From NCBI GenBank assembly GCA_036845725.1, contig DAIUDK010000003.1, positions 45,490 through 109,489 on the forward strand: a DNA stretch of 64,000 nucleotides, given 5' to 3'. Position numbers and translations under genes: made by a program. This document shows, in pieces, positions 1 to 9,007 of this stretch. The notes under the pieces were generated by a model. It was not told where the DNA came from and made no database searches. It worked only from the letters and a program-made list of their open reading frames with translations. This DNA is from DSWT01 sp036845725. GTDB lineage: Bacteria; Chloroflexota; Anaerolineae; B4-G1; SLSP01. Position 1 is the first letter of the stretch. Each line of letters opens with the position of its first letter.

Positions 1-1312
1 CGCCCCCGGCCCACAGCGCGCCATCGGGCGCGAAGGCCAACACACGCACATTGTCGCTGACAGGAAAATTCGGCGGGTACGTGAGATACTGCCAATTCGC
101 ACCATCAAAGCGCACCACACCCCCACCTGCCGAATGGAAGTCGGTATTGCCAAATCCGAACCACGCCGCATCCGCCGTTGTTGCGACGGCGGTTACCGTG
201 CGCAACGTTGGGCCGCTGCGCAGCGTGCGCCAGCACCCATCCTGGTACACGCCGATGCCCCGATCCGTACCCACCGCGACAACGCCAGCGGGAGAAATGG
301 CTACGGCAGTTATGGTGTTATCCAGCAGACCCTCTGCCGTTGTCACGTAGCGCCAGGCGCCGCCCTCCGCGTAGGCCAGGCCCGCGCCGCCGGTGTGGAG
401 ACCGCCGCAGGTCGCCAGCCACGGCGTTCCGTCGGCGGCAAAGGCGATGTCGCACACCCATTGACCGTTGGTTTCATAGGCGACTTGCCACGCCTCGCCA
501 TCGAAGCGGTAGACATTGTCGTAGCCGATGTGCAGCCAGGGCATCCCGTCCGGCGCGATGGCGAGGACGCGCGCGTTCAGATACGGGAAACCCGCATCGG
601 CGCCGGAAGTCGTCCACACGTCGCGTTGCGGATCGTAGCGCGCCACGCCGCCGCCGTGGGTGCTGGCCCAGACGACACCCTGCGCATCCACGCCCACCGA
701 CCAGACCAAGGCATCCGGCAAACCGTCGTCGGTCGTATAACTCTTCCAGATTCCGTCGAAGCGCGCCAACCCGCCTTCAGTACCGGTCCAAATCGCACCA
801 TCCGGCGCTGGAGCGAGCGCATAGATCACATCTGCAGGGAGACCGTCGGCGCGGGTGAAAGTCGTCCACGTCGCGCCGTCGAAGCGACTCACGCCGCCCG
901 ACGTAGCCACCCATACCTCGCCATTGTTCGCCACGACGACACGCTGCGTGATCTCCGATGGCAAACCATCGGCGACACCGTAGTGCGTGAAAGTATCCGT
1001 GGTTAAATTCCAGCGCACCACGCCGCCGGTGATCGCCGCCCACAGCGCGCCGTCGGGAGCGAAGGCCAAACCACGCACATCGTTGAGGCTTGGATACGTC
1101 TGCCAGCGCGCAGGGTCATCCGGCCACGCGGTCGGCGAAGGCACAGGCGACGGAACGATGCCTGTAGGCGCGGGAGGTCCAGGGGGCAAAAGCGACGCGG
1201 GTGTCGCAGCCGGTGTAGATGGAGAAGGCTTTCCTCTGCAAGCTGGCAGGAAGCAGACCAGCACTACAATAACAAAAAACCGCGCCGGTTTACGCCGGTT
1301 TTCGCGCCTCAA
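1..1312 (-). CDS. beta-propeller lipoprotein, C-terminus cut by window edge
   Basis: The frame is open from position 1312 to the left edge, about 437 codons. It starts with basic residues, a hydrophobic stretch and the lipobox LPAC (Cys25), then a Pro/Thr/Ser-rich linker to about residue 65, then repeats of about 40-45 residues carrying DGLP, APDGALWA, GGVxRFDG and WxxYT. That is the two-component-regulator (Reg_prop) beta-propeller pattern, so this should be an outer-surface lipoprotein. The only plausible start is TTG at 1312, inside the 3' end of the methyltransferase gene (overlap about 23 bases) and without a strong Shine-Dalgarno. A fused histidine kinase or other module could lie beyond the left edge. 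Family call is solid; start and function are inferred. Confidence 0.75.
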   Translation of the reverse strand, partial: MRRENRRKPARFFVIVVLVCFLPACRGKPSPSTPAATPASLLPPGPPAPTGIVPSPVPSPTAWPDDPARWQTYPSLNDVRGLAFAPDGALWAAITGGVVRWNLTTDTFTHYGVADGLPSEITQRVVVANNGEVWVATSGGVSRFDGATWTTFTRADGLPADVIYALAPAPDGAIWTGTEGGLARFDGIWKSYTTDDGLPDALVWSVGVDAQGVVWASTHGGGVARYDPQRDVWTTSGADAGFPYLNARVLAIAPDGMPWLHIGYDNVYRFDGEAWQVAYETNGQWVCDIAFAADGTPWLATCGGLHTGGAGLAYAEGGAWRYVTTAEGLLDNTITAVAISPAGVVAVGTDRGIGVYQDGCWRTLRSGPTLRTVTAVATTADAAWFGFGNTDFHSAGGGVVRFDGANWQYLTYPPNFPVSDNVRVLAFAPDGALWAGG

Positions 1313-2051
1313 TGAGAAATTTCTTAGCCGCAAAGCGAAGTTCCCCTTCCTTTTCCAGTCTGGCTTGAAGCGTCAACAAGCCGTCCAGGTGCGTCGCCAG
1401 GGAGAAGCCAGGGACGATCCACGGTATTGCCTTCAGGTAGTACACAATCGCGCCGACGTCCGTGAATGTAAACCTGCCGGTCCAGTCTTCAGCCGTGACA
1501 ATCGCTAAACCGGCGTCCTTGAACCACGTCACACAGTTGGCGAGCGTCTCATCCGGACACTGTGGGCTTGTGTGGAAGACCTCCATCAAGTCGTATGCCC
1601 ACCATGGATCGATCTGCTGCATCAAGAACGTCCCGCCGGGCGTCAGGACGCGCGCCACTTCCGCCGGGTTGAATCCCGAATGGCGATTGAGCACCACGTC
1701 GAACTCGGCATCATTGAAGGGCAGTACACCGTCGAGGGTCAGTTCCACCACTTCCACGCGCACGCCCAACGGCAACAGCCGCTCACGGGCCAGGCGCACG
1801 TTCGGCGGATAGTCCTCAGTCACGACGACCTTGACCGGCCAGTACTCCCGCAGCCTGAGAAGCCGCTCCCCGCCGCCCGTGCCCATATCCAGCACGGACG
1901 CGGCACCCTGCAACACCTCCGCCGCGCGCGCCGAATACGACCACGGCGGCTGCTCTTCCATCATCCGGCCTTTCAAGTACGAAAAATCCCACCCGGTGAA
2001 AGGCACTCGTTCTTCTTGTTGCCACAAGGCAAGGTATGCGTCACGATTCAT
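1290..2051 (-). CDS. class I SAM-dependent methyltransferase
   Basis: A 253-residue protein with the Rossmann SAM-binding motif VLDMGTGGGE near residue 55, an acidic strand end at TEDYPPN, and a post-motif with VLTPGGTFL, as in small-molecule methyltransferases of the Methyltransf_11/25 type. The start is ATG at 2051, because GGGAGGG lies nine bases upstream; an in-frame GTG at 2072 sits on that Shine-Dalgarno and is less likely. It follows the glycosyltransferase gene by 25 bases on the same strand, so the two are probably co-transcribed. The substrate cannot be read from the sequence. Confidence 0.85.
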   Translation of the reverse strand: MNRDAYLALWQQEERVPFTGWDFSYLKGRMMEEQPPWSYSARAAEVLQGAASVLDMGTGGGERLLRLREYWPVKVVVTEDYPPNVRLARERLLPLGVRVEVVELTLDGVLPFNDAEFDVVLNRHSGFNPAEVARVLTPGGTFLMQQIDPWWAYDLMEVFHTSPQCPDETLANCVTWFKDAGLAIVTAEDWTGRFTFTDVGAIVYYLKAIPWIVPGFSLATHLDGLLTLQARLEKEGELRFAAKKFLIEARKPA

Positions 2052-2076
2052 AACAACCAACCCTCCCGTCACAGTC

Positions 2077-3294
2077 TCAAGCCATAGCCAGTTTCACGGC
2101 TTTCTCATATGCTGCAAACGTCTCGCGCGCCGTCGTCTCCCAGGTAAAACGCGCGGCCCGTGAAAGAGCGCGACGGCGTAATTCGGCGTGGAAGACGTCG
2201 TCGGTCAACAAGCGGACGAGCGCGGCGGTCATACCTTCGACGTCCGCAGGATCGACGAGGACACCGCCTTCGCGTACCACCTCCGGTAGGCTGGCGGCGC
2301 GGCTACCCACGACAGGCGTGCCGCACGCTAACGCCTCCAACGGCGGGAGGCCAAATCCTTCGTAGATCGAAGGGAAGACAAAGACCCGCGCCTGGCGATA
2401 GAGCGCCGGTTTGGCCGCCTCGGGGACGAAGCCCACGAAATGGACGCGTCCTTCGGGGATGCCAGCCTCCTGCACCAGACGGCGAGGATCGGGCGCGAAC
2501 TCAGAATCCACCGCCGGTAGCTTTCCCGCGATCACCAGACACGCGTCCGGCACGGTTTGCACCGCGCGCGCAAACGCCGCGCACACCCCCTGCACATTCT
2601 TGCGCACGTCGAATCCGCCCAGGTAAAGCACGTATCCCGGCTGGATGCCCAACTGCGCCAAGACAGCAGCATCCTCTTCAGCAGAGACTTCACAGCGGAG
2701 TGAACGGACTACAGTCCCGTCTTCATCTGTTTCATCCGTTGAGCCAGGCGGCGCATAGATGCGATCCACCGCCAGGTAAACCGTCTGTACGCGGTCGGGT
2801 GAAACATTGAGGTACTCAACGATGTCCCTTCGCGAGGCTTCGGAATCGGTGAGGATTAGCGTCGCGCGCGGCGATGTAACGCGCACAAAGGCGGTGTACA
2901 ACCGCACCGGTAGTCTGCCGCGATAGGGCTTCAGCAACAGGGGAATGAGATCGTGGACGGTAAGCACGGTGGGCAAGCCAGCATGGATTGGCGGTGCCCA
3001 ATACGGTACATGGAGCACATCTACGCCAAGCTGACGCGCTGCCTTGGGAAGGGGAACTTGTTCCCACCACACCTTGCCAAGATTTGTCTTCTTCCCCGGA
3101 ACTACAAAGAATTCAATGTTCGGCGCGCAGGCCACTTCCGACGCGGAAGGCGTGGGCATCAGCACCACAAACTGCGACGTTGGCTCTGCCTCGGCAAGCG
3201 CCGCCGTCAGATAGCGCAGGTATTGCCCGCTCCCCGTCTCCGGACGATCCCAGAACCAACCGTTCAATGCGACACGCATCGGATCGTTTCTCAT
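2077..3294 (-). CDS. GT4-family glycosyltransferase (GT-B fold)
   Basis: A 405-residue retaining glycosyltransferase. The N-terminal half has the acceptor-side pattern ALNGWFWDRPETGSGQYLR and LTVHDLIPLL; the C-terminal half has VLYLGGFDVRKN and the nucleotide-sugar signature YEGFGLPPLEALACGTPVV with the E-x7-E spacing of GT4 enzymes. It probably adds a hexose or mannose to a lipid-linked or secreted glycan on the cytoplasmic face. The first ATG (3294) directly follows AAAGG; a second in-frame ATG at 3279 is an alternative start. A mirror repeat (3297-3380) separates it from the cold-shock gene upstream. Confidence 0.9.
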   Translation of the reverse strand: MRNDPMRVALNGWFWDRPETGSGQYLRYLTAALAEAEPTSQFVVLMPTPSASEVACAPNIEFFVVPGKKTNLGKVWWEQVPLPKAARQLGVDVLHVPYWAPPIHAGLPTVLTVHDLIPLLLKPYRGRLPVRLYTAFVRVTSPRATLILTDSEASRRDIVEYLNVSPDRVQTVYLAVDRIYAPPGSTDETDEDGTVVRSLRCEVSAEEDAAVLAQLGIQPGYVLYLGGFDVRKNVQGVCAAFARAVQTVPDACLVIAGKLPAVDSEFAPDPRRLVQEAGIPEGRVHFVGFVPEAAKPALYRQARVFVFPSIYEGFGLPPLEALACGTPVVGSRAASLPEVVREGGVLVDPADVEGMTAALVRLLTDDVFHAELRRRALSRAARFTWETTARETFAAYEKAVKLAMA

Positions 3295-3296
3295 CC

Positions 3297-3380
3297 TTTA
3301 TCAACAGATTGAGCAGATGAAACAGATTTCATTGCTAAAAAGTAGACAATCTGCCAAATCGGCTTAATCTGTTGATGAAA
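3297..3380. repeat. mirror word element, CAACAGATT family
   Basis: Left arm 3297-3328 carries ATCAACAGATT, AGCAGAT and AACAGATT; right arm 3348-3380 is its imperfect reverse complement, around a spacer of about 19 bases. It fills the gap between the cold-shock gene and the GT4 gene. As RNA it could fold into a long imperfect hairpin and might end or protect the upstream transcript. Confidence 0.75.
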
Positions 3381-3390
3381 AACAAACAAT

Positions 3391-3750
3391 TCACTCGCGC
3401 AGATGGACGTTAACGGCCTGCGGGCCGCGTTCCGTCGTAATCACCTCGTACCAGACCGGCGCGCTTTCCTGCATCACCTGATCTGCATCGCCCTCGATCC
3501 CACTGTTGTGGAAAAAGACATCACTGCCATCCCGCTGCGTGATAAAACCAAAGTGTTTGTCCTCCCGGAACCACTTCACCACACCAGCCCGCAATCCCGG
3601 TCCCAGCTCTTCCTGCGCTCGACAGTTCGTACACTGTTGGGGTGTCTCCGGCTCGAAGCCCAATGCCGCCTGCTGGCGCTGCTCTTCAACCCGATAAACA
3701 AATGTTTTACCGCATGTTGCACATGTCAATAGTTCGTCTCGATAGGTCAT
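3391..3750 (-). CDS. zinc-ribbon plus cold-shock domain protein
   Basis: A 119-residue protein. Residues 1-45 hold two CxxC pairs (CATC and CTNC) flanking a helix, as in the probable zinc-binding domain often found in small Chloroflexota and cyanobacterial proteins. Residues 54-119 are a cold-shock OB fold with VVKWFREDKHFGFI (RNP1-like) and DVFFHNS (RNP2-like). The protein probably binds single-stranded RNA or DNA. The start is ATG at 3750, with GGGAGAG four bases upstream and only 13 bases after the gyrA stop, so it is probably co-transcribed with gyrA. Confidence 0.9.
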   Translation of the reverse strand: MTYRDELLTCATCGKTFVYRVEEQRQQAALGFEPETPQQCTNCRAQEELGPGLRAGVVKWFREDKHFGFITQRDGSDVFFHNSGIEGDADQVMQESAPVWYEVITTERGPQAVNVHLRE

Positions 3751-3763
3751 TGATCTCTCCCAT

Positions 3764-6214
3764 TCAACTTTCGCTCACAGCTTCAATCCGTTCGATCTGA
3801 AAAACGACATCGGCCACCGCATCTTTGCCCTGCAACGCGATGATCGACTCTCCGCGCGTTGCGCGGCCCTGCTCCGGCACGGAGCGCCCCGTCACCGTCT
3901 TCGACGCGCCGCGCTGCGTCACCGGCATCAGACGGCTCGATCCGGTCATCATCCCCACGCTGGCCACGCGCTCCTTCGCCGCAAGTTTGGCGATTTGCAC
4001 ACCCTTGCCGCCGCGTTTCTGGCTTGGGAAATCACCCACAGGCGTGCGCTTGGCAAATCCCTGATCAGTTATGGTGAAGAACGACCCGCGCGGCTGTACC
4101 ACCACCACGCCCACGACGGCATCGCCTTTCTCGACGCGGATACCGGCCATCCCGCCGGCTTTCGCGCCGGTGGGACGCACATCCGTCACCTCAAAGCGGA
4201 TACCCGCCCCCTGCGCTGTTCCCAAAATCACCTCGTCCTTCTCGACCACCCAGGCCACACCCGCCAATGCGTCACCTTTATCTACGCGGATGACCTGCGT
4301 GAGGTCGCGCCCCACTGCCGGCAACTCTTCCGGCGCGAGGCGCTTCACTTGGCCTGTGGCGGTGGCCAGGAAGACGGTGTGACCCTCTGGCGGCGTCTTC
4401 GGCAAAGCCAGCACTGCCACAAGACAATGGCCATTACTCACCCGCAGCAACGTCGACCAGGACACACCGCCACCGTCCCAGGCTACACCTTCCGGCAGTT
4501 GGTGCACGGGCGCGGCAATCGCTTCGCCCGTTGCCGTGAAGAGGTAGAGCACATCGCGCGTCGAAGCGCCGATAAGCGCCAACGGGGCTTCTGCCGGGCG
4601 CGCCGCCACGCGCGGCGGGGTCTTGCCGTCGTCGGGGATGCGGCCAATGCGACCCTCGCGGCTCACCGTCACCCAGACCGACTGATTGGGGGTCAACGCG
4701 CTGGCGGCCACGGTCGCGCCTTTAACTTCCAGAATGTGTGTGCGCCGCGCATCGGCGTAGCTCGCCCGCATATCCATAAGTTCGGCACGGATCGCCGCGC
4801 GCTGTTTTACCGGCGATTTCAATAAAACTTCCAATTCCTTGATGGTCGCCAGCAGTTCATGGTATTCATCCTGAAGTTTCTTGCGCTCCAACGCCGCTAG
4901 ACGACGCAACTGCATCTCCAGAATCGCCTGCGCCTGGATCTCCGTGAGTTTGAACTCTTTCCGCAGGTTCTGGCGCGCGGTATCGACAGTGCGTGAGCGG
5001 CGGATTGTGGCGATGACGGCATCAAGGTTGTCGAGTGCGATGAGCAATCCTTCAACAATATGCGCGCGACGACGAGCGTGTTCCAACTCGAAGCGCGCCC
5101 GGCGCTGCAAAACCTCTAGCCGGTGCTCAACGAACAATGTCAGCGCGCGCTTGAGCGTCAGACGGCGTGGTTCGCCATCCACTAACGCTAGCAGGATAAT
5201 GCTATAGCGCGTTTCCAACGATGTACGACGGTAAAGAGCGTTCAACACTTTGTCGGCGTCGGCCCCCAGGCTCAATTCGATGACGATGCGCATCCCTTGC
5301 CGATCCGACTCGTCGCGCAAATCAGAAATACCCTCCAAATTCCCGGCGCGCACGTCCTCAGCGATGCTCTCCAGCAGCGAGGTTTTGTTCACCTGATAGG
5401 GGATCTCGGTAATCACAAGGCGCTGCCGTCCCCGTGCACCTTCCTCCACGTGAGCTCGCGCGCGGATCGTCACACGTCCGCGACCCGTGGCGTAGGCTTT
5501 GACCAGCAAATCCTCGCCGTCCACCGTATCCTTCCGGTAAACCAGGCCGCCGGTGGGGAAATCTGGACCCTGGATGAATTTCATCAGGTCGGCTACGTCT
5601 ACGTCATCGATCCTCTGCCAGTTGTCGAGCAGGTAGACGAGCGCGTCCACCACCTCACCCAGGTTATGCGGCGGGATGTTGGTGGACATACCCACCGCAA
5701 TGCCCGATGCGCCGTTTACTAACAAATTCGGGATCCGCGAGGGCAATACGGATGGTTCTTTGAGCGTGCCGTCGAAGTTGTCGACCCAATCGACGGTATC
5801 CTTATCGATGTCCATCAGGATTTCCGTTGAAAGCGGCATCAGCCGGGCTTCGGTATAACGCATGGCCGCTGGCGCGTCGCCATCGACAGAACCGAAGTTC
5901 CCCTGCCCGTCCACCAGTGGATAGCGCATCGAGAAATCCTGCGCCATGCGCGCCATCGCATCGTACACCGCGGTGTCGCCGTGCGGATGGTATTTACCTA
6001 ACACTTCACCGACGATGCGGGCCGATTTTTTGTACGGCGAATCCGGGCGAACGCCCATATCGTGCATCGCGTACAGGATGCGGCGTTGAACCGGCTTGAG
6101 GCCGTCACGCGCATCCGGCAGCGCGCGGGCGACGATCACACTCATAGCGTAATCAAGATAGGCGCGCTGCACCTCAGCATTGATATCCATCCGTTTGACC
6201 ACACCAATTTCCAT
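3764..6214 (-). CDS. gyrA: DNA gyrase subunit A
   Basis: This is the breakage-reunion subunit of DNA gyrase, 816 residues from the chosen start. The catalytic tyrosine is Tyr120 in AAMRYTEAR. The quinolone-determining region reads HGDTAVYD, with Thr81 and Asp85 at the positions of E. coli Ser83 and Asp87. The C-terminal pinwheel has the GyrA box as QKRGGKG, which argues for gyrase rather than topoisomerase IV. The start is ATG at 6214, since GGGGAGG lies seven bases upstream and MEIGVVKR is the usual kind of N-terminus; the frame is open 25 codons further without support. A sigma-70-type promoter lies at 6292-6320. gyrB is not in the window. Confidence 0.97.
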   Translation of the reverse strand: MEIGVVKRMDINAEVQRAYLDYAMSVIVARALPDARDGLKPVQRRILYAMHDMGVRPDSPYKKSARIVGEVLGKYHPHGDTAVYDAMARMAQDFSMRYPLVDGQGNFGSVDGDAPAAMRYTEARLMPLSTEILMDIDKDTVDWVDNFDGTLKEPSVLPSRIPNLLVNGASGIAVGMSTNIPPHNLGEVVDALVYLLDNWQRIDDVDVADLMKFIQGPDFPTGGLVYRKDTVDGEDLLVKAYATGRGRVTIRARAHVEEGARGRQRLVITEIPYQVNKTSLLESIAEDVRAGNLEGISDLRDESDRQGMRIVIELSLGADADKVLNALYRRTSLETRYSIILLALVDGEPRRLTLKRALTLFVEHRLEVLQRRARFELEHARRRAHIVEGLLIALDNLDAVIATIRRSRTVDTARQNLRKEFKLTEIQAQAILEMQLRRLAALERKKLQDEYHELLATIKELEVLLKSPVKQRAAIRAELMDMRASYADARRTHILEVKGATVAASALTPNQSVWVTVSREGRIGRIPDDGKTPPRVAARPAEAPLALIGASTRDVLYLFTATGEAIAAPVHQLPEGVAWDGGGVSWSTLLRVSNGHCLVAVLALPKTPPEGHTVFLATATGQVKRLAPEELPAVGRDLTQVIRVDKGDALAGVAWVVEKDEVILGTAQGAGIRFEVTDVRPTGAKAGGMAGIRVEKGDAVVGVVVVQPRGSFFTITDQGFAKRTPVGDFPSQKRGGKGVQIAKLAAKERVASVGMMTGSSRLMPVTQRGASKTVTGRSVPEQGRATRGESIIALQGKDAVADVVFQIERIEAVSES

Positions 6215-6291
6215 ATAAATGCCTCCCCAAAAGAGCCCCACCCCTGCGAAGGTTCGCATAGGTTTCAGGCTAGATAAGAATTTATCCACTA

Positions 6292-6320
6292 ACTATAAAG
6301 GATGTGTGCAGTTTTAGCAA
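6292..6320 (-). promoter_or_regulatory. candidate gyrA promoter
   Basis: On the minus strand TTGCTA (6320-6315) and TATAGT (6297-6292) are separated by 17 bases. The leader to the gyrA ATG would be about 70 bases. Confidence 0.55.
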
Positions 6321-6380
6321 GTGTCGAATAAAGTATAGCTTCTTCTTGATTTTTGGCACGTTCCGGTTACACTTGGAAGG

Positions 6381-7658
6381 ATGGAAACGGATTCACTGGA
6401 ACGATGGGGCAGAACCATTAGCATCGCACTATTGCTGTTGAGTGTGGTCCTGTTCGTGCGCGGCGAGGGACCGCCGTCACAAGACGTCAAATTTCGGCTA
6501 GGTGTTGCCACAAATCAGCGGGCATTCAACTTCGTCACGTGGGAAGTCGAAACGATTGCTCGCAAGCTGGCCTTTGGCGCGCTCAATCCGCAGCGTTTTA
6601 TGGATGAAGACCAGCGCGCCCGGTTTGTGCTCGACTATCTCAGTGAAGTACAGGAAGCAGCACAGTTATCCGACGAGATCAACCGCGCCTACAGCAGTCT
6701 GGAGATCGAAAATCCCGTAGAAGCCACGCGCGGGCAGCAAACGGCGCTGGCCGACTTGCGCGCACAGATGCAGCGTAGTGGCCTAATCGCCGAAGCGATC
6801 CTGGGCGAACAGGTGAGCGTCGTCCTGCGCAGCGGTGGATTCGGCGCGCTGGCGCAAATTCTGCCGCCGGTCAGCGGTACGTTCACCCCGCTACCTTATT
6901 TGCTGATCATCTCACCGCGCGAGGTGATCCAGAGCACGTATCAACGTCCCCTGATTGCCGGGCTGACGGCAGCAGATCAGGATACCATCGAGCAGGAACT
7001 CGAAAACCTGTTTCCAGACAAATCCGCCTACGTCACCGGCATCGGGGGATTGGCGGCCTATCCTGCAATGCTGCTGGAGAGCAGTTCCATCGACTGGGTG
7101 AGCGACGTCATCGCGCACGAGTGGTCACATCATTACCTCGTCTTCTATCCCCTGGGCTTCTACTACGACCGCTCGGGCGAAACGCGCACGCTGAACGAGA
7201 CAGCGGCTTCATTAACAGGCGAGTGGGCCGGGCAGGAAGTCATCCTACGCTACTACATGCCGTACTTCGACCGTCCCAAACGCCTTCCCAACACACTTAC
7301 CCTCACCGAAGAAACCGCCAAAGCCAGCCAGGCGCACTTCGACTTCAATGCAGAGATGCACACTACGCGCGTCACCGTGGACAAACTGCTGGAAGAGGAC
7401 AAAGTCGAGGAAGCGGAAGCCTATATGGAAGAGCGGCGGAAATACTTCGTCACCAATGGATACCGGCTACGCCGGTTGAATCAGGCCTACTTCGCCTTCC
7501 ATGGCGCCTACGCCAGCGCACCGGGCGCATCCGGTGAGGACCCCATCGGACCGGCAGTGCGGCAGGCGTGGGCGCTCAGTACAACCCCGCGCGAATTCTT
7601 GCGCACCCTCGGCCCAATCACCACGTTGGCAGCGCTCGAAGCGCACATAAGGGAGTGA
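6381..7658 (+). CDS. membrane-anchored gluzincin-like metallopeptidase, putative
   Basis: I do not recognise a named family. The 425-residue protein has one N-terminal membrane segment (SIALLLLSVVLFV) and an otherwise soluble, presumably extracytoplasmic body. His246-Glu247-Trp-Ser-His250 forms an HExxH zinc motif, followed about 30 residues later by NETAAS, a good match for the third ligand (Glu) of gluzincins. The region before it (PYLLIISPREVIQ) is an ordinary beta-rich stretch. It sits divergent from gyrA and 141 bases before mreB, which has its own promoter. The ATG at 6381 directly follows GGAAGG, an odd spacing, but no better start is present. Protease activity is inferred from the motif. 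Confidence 0.7.
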   Translation: METDSLERWGRTISIALLLLSVVLFVRGEGPPSQDVKFRLGVATNQRAFNFVTWEVETIARKLAFGALNPQRFMDEDQRARFVLDYLSEVQEAAQLSDEINRAYSSLEIENPVEATRGQQTALADLRAQMQRSGLIAEAILGEQVSVVLRSGGFGALAQILPPVSGTFTPLPYLLIISPREVIQSTYQRPLIAGLTAADQDTIEQELENLFPDKSAYVTGIGGLAAYPAMLLESSSIDWVSDVIAHEWSHHYLVFYPLGFYYDRSGETRTLNETAASLTGEWAGQEVILRYYMPYFDRPKRLPNTLTLTEETAKASQAHFDFNAEMHTTRVTVDKLLEEDKVEEAEAYMEERRKYFVTNGYRLRRLNQAYFAFHGAYASAPGASGEDPIGPAVRQAWALSTTPREFLRTLGPITTLAALEAHIRE

Positions 7659-7663
7659 AAAGT

Positions 7664-7736
7664 AGGTAAGCGGTATTCAACATTTCGCTAATTTGCTGAT
7701 TTGACATTTGTGAATTGCGACTTGTAATTGCGGCTG
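7664..7736. repeat. degenerate word repeat upstream of mreB
   Basis: The stretch contains imperfect words of the types TTCGCTAATTTGCTGATTT and TTGTGAATTGCGACTTGTAAT, related to the word families seen at 13930-14048 and 15633-15700. It ends in the -35 region of the mreB promoter. Confidence 0.45.
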
Positions 7737-7755
7737 TGGTATGCTATGGTATAAT
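7728..7755 (+). promoter_or_regulatory. candidate mreB promoter, extended -10
   Basis: TTGCGG (7728-7733), a 16-base spacer, then TATAAT (7750-7755) preceded by TGG, an extended -10. The same TTGCGG-N16 layout with CTATGG before the -10 occurs upstream of the gene at 27094-29268 on the other strand. Confidence 0.65.
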
Positions 7756-7799
7756 CGGAAAGTGGGCTTAACAAATGAAGACATGGATCGAGGACACGC

Positions 7800-8873
7800 T
7801 TGTTTAATCCAATAGACGCACTACTAGGACTGTTCTCCCTAGACATAGGCATCGACCTGGGCACAGCCAACACGTTGGTTTACGTGCGTGGTAAGGGTAT
7901 CATCAGCAACGAACCCTCTTGGGTCGCCGTCGATAGCAACCGCCGCGATTACGTACTGGCTGTGGGTGCGGAAGCGAAGGAAATGGTGGGGAAAACGCCG
8001 CCCAATATCGTCGCCATCCGCCCACTCCGTGACGGCGTGATTTCCGAATTCGACATCACCGAAGCAATGCTGCGGCACTTCATCAAGCAAGCACACCGCC
8101 AGTTGTTCATCCCCTTTCCCCGCCCGCGCGTTGTAATCGGCATTCCCAGCGGCGTGACCGAAGTGGAAAAGCGCGCCGTGCGCGATGCGGCTCTGGAAGC
8201 CGGCGCGCGTGAAGCCTATCTGATCGAAGAACCAATGGCGGCGGCGATTGGAGCTGGGCTGCCGGTCACCGAGGCGCAGGGCAGCATGATCGTCGATATC
8301 GGCGGCGGAACGACCGAAGTCGCGGTGTTCGCGCTCAAAGGCATTGTCGTCAGCAAAAGCCTCCGCATCGCCGGAGATGAATTGGACGATGATATCGTCC
8401 AGTACGCGCGTCAGAAGTACAACCTGGCTATCAGCGAACGTACTGCTGAGCGCGTCAAGATCAATATCGGATCGGCCTATCCCCTGCCTGAAGAGCGCAC
8501 GATGGCGATGCGTGGACGCAACCTCATCACCGGCCTGCCCGAAGAGATCGAAATCAGCAGTATCGAAATCCGCGAAGCGCTGAACCGCTCAACTAACATC
8601 ATCGTGGATTTGGTCCGCGACACGTTAGACGAGACGCCGCCTGAATTGGTCTCAGACTTGATGGAAACCGGTATCTGTCTGGCCGGCGGCGGTGGGTTGT
8701 TGAAAGGCTTTGCCGAGCGTATCGCCGAAGAGACCCACATCCGGGCCTGGGTGGCACAAGACTCCGTGACGTGCGTCGCCCGAGGCGCAGGTATGGTGCT
8801 GGAGAACCTCGAAGTGCTCCGCCCCACCCTTTCCGGCGACGACCGCCGTCATCCCGGAGGCTCGGCTTCGTGA
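7800..8873 (+). CDS. mreB: rod shape-determining protein MreB
   Basis: Bacterial actin, 357 residues, slightly longer than the usual 330-345. The phosphate-1 loop GIDLGTANTLVYVRG, the phosphate-2 region VDIGGGTTEVAVFAL and the adenosine motif GICLAGGGGLLKG are all present. It forms membrane-bound filaments that guide the elongation machinery encoded downstream. The start is TTG at 7800: GAGGA precedes it by about five bases, and there is no in-frame ATG before the conserved N-terminus. The amphipathic N-terminus FNPIDALLGLF fits membrane binding. It opens a run of mreB, mreC, mreD and mrdA. Confidence 0.96.
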   Translation: MFNPIDALLGLFSLDIGIDLGTANTLVYVRGKGIISNEPSWVAVDSNRRDYVLAVGAEAKEMVGKTPPNIVAIRPLRDGVISEFDITEAMLRHFIKQAHRQLFIPFPRPRVVIGIPSGVTEVEKRAVRDAALEAGAREAYLIEEPMAAAIGAGLPVTEAQGSMIVDIGGGTTEVAVFALKGIVVSKSLRIAGDELDDDIVQYARQKYNLAISERTAERVKINIGSAYPLPEERTMAMRGRNLITGLPEEIEISSIEIREALNRSTNIIVDLVRDTLDETPPELVSDLMETGICLAGGGGLLKGFAERIAEETHIRAWVAQDSVTCVARGAGMVLENLEVLRPTLSGDDRRHPGGSAS

Positions 8874-9007
8874 TGCAGAACTGCGTGTGGCACAATCGGA
8901 GACCGGCCACAGCAGAGAGTCAGAAATCGGCTATAGCAGAAGGCACGGGGAATTGTTCCCCCTGACTAGCGACTACCTGACGACTTGACAACAGAAAAGG
9001 ATAGACC

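Noticed and set aside
134..1006. Long plus-strand open frame of 290 codons
   Set aside because: It is antisense to the beta-propeller lipoprotein. The minus strand shows repeated propeller motifs and a lipobox, while the plus translation is Arg-rich with no motif.
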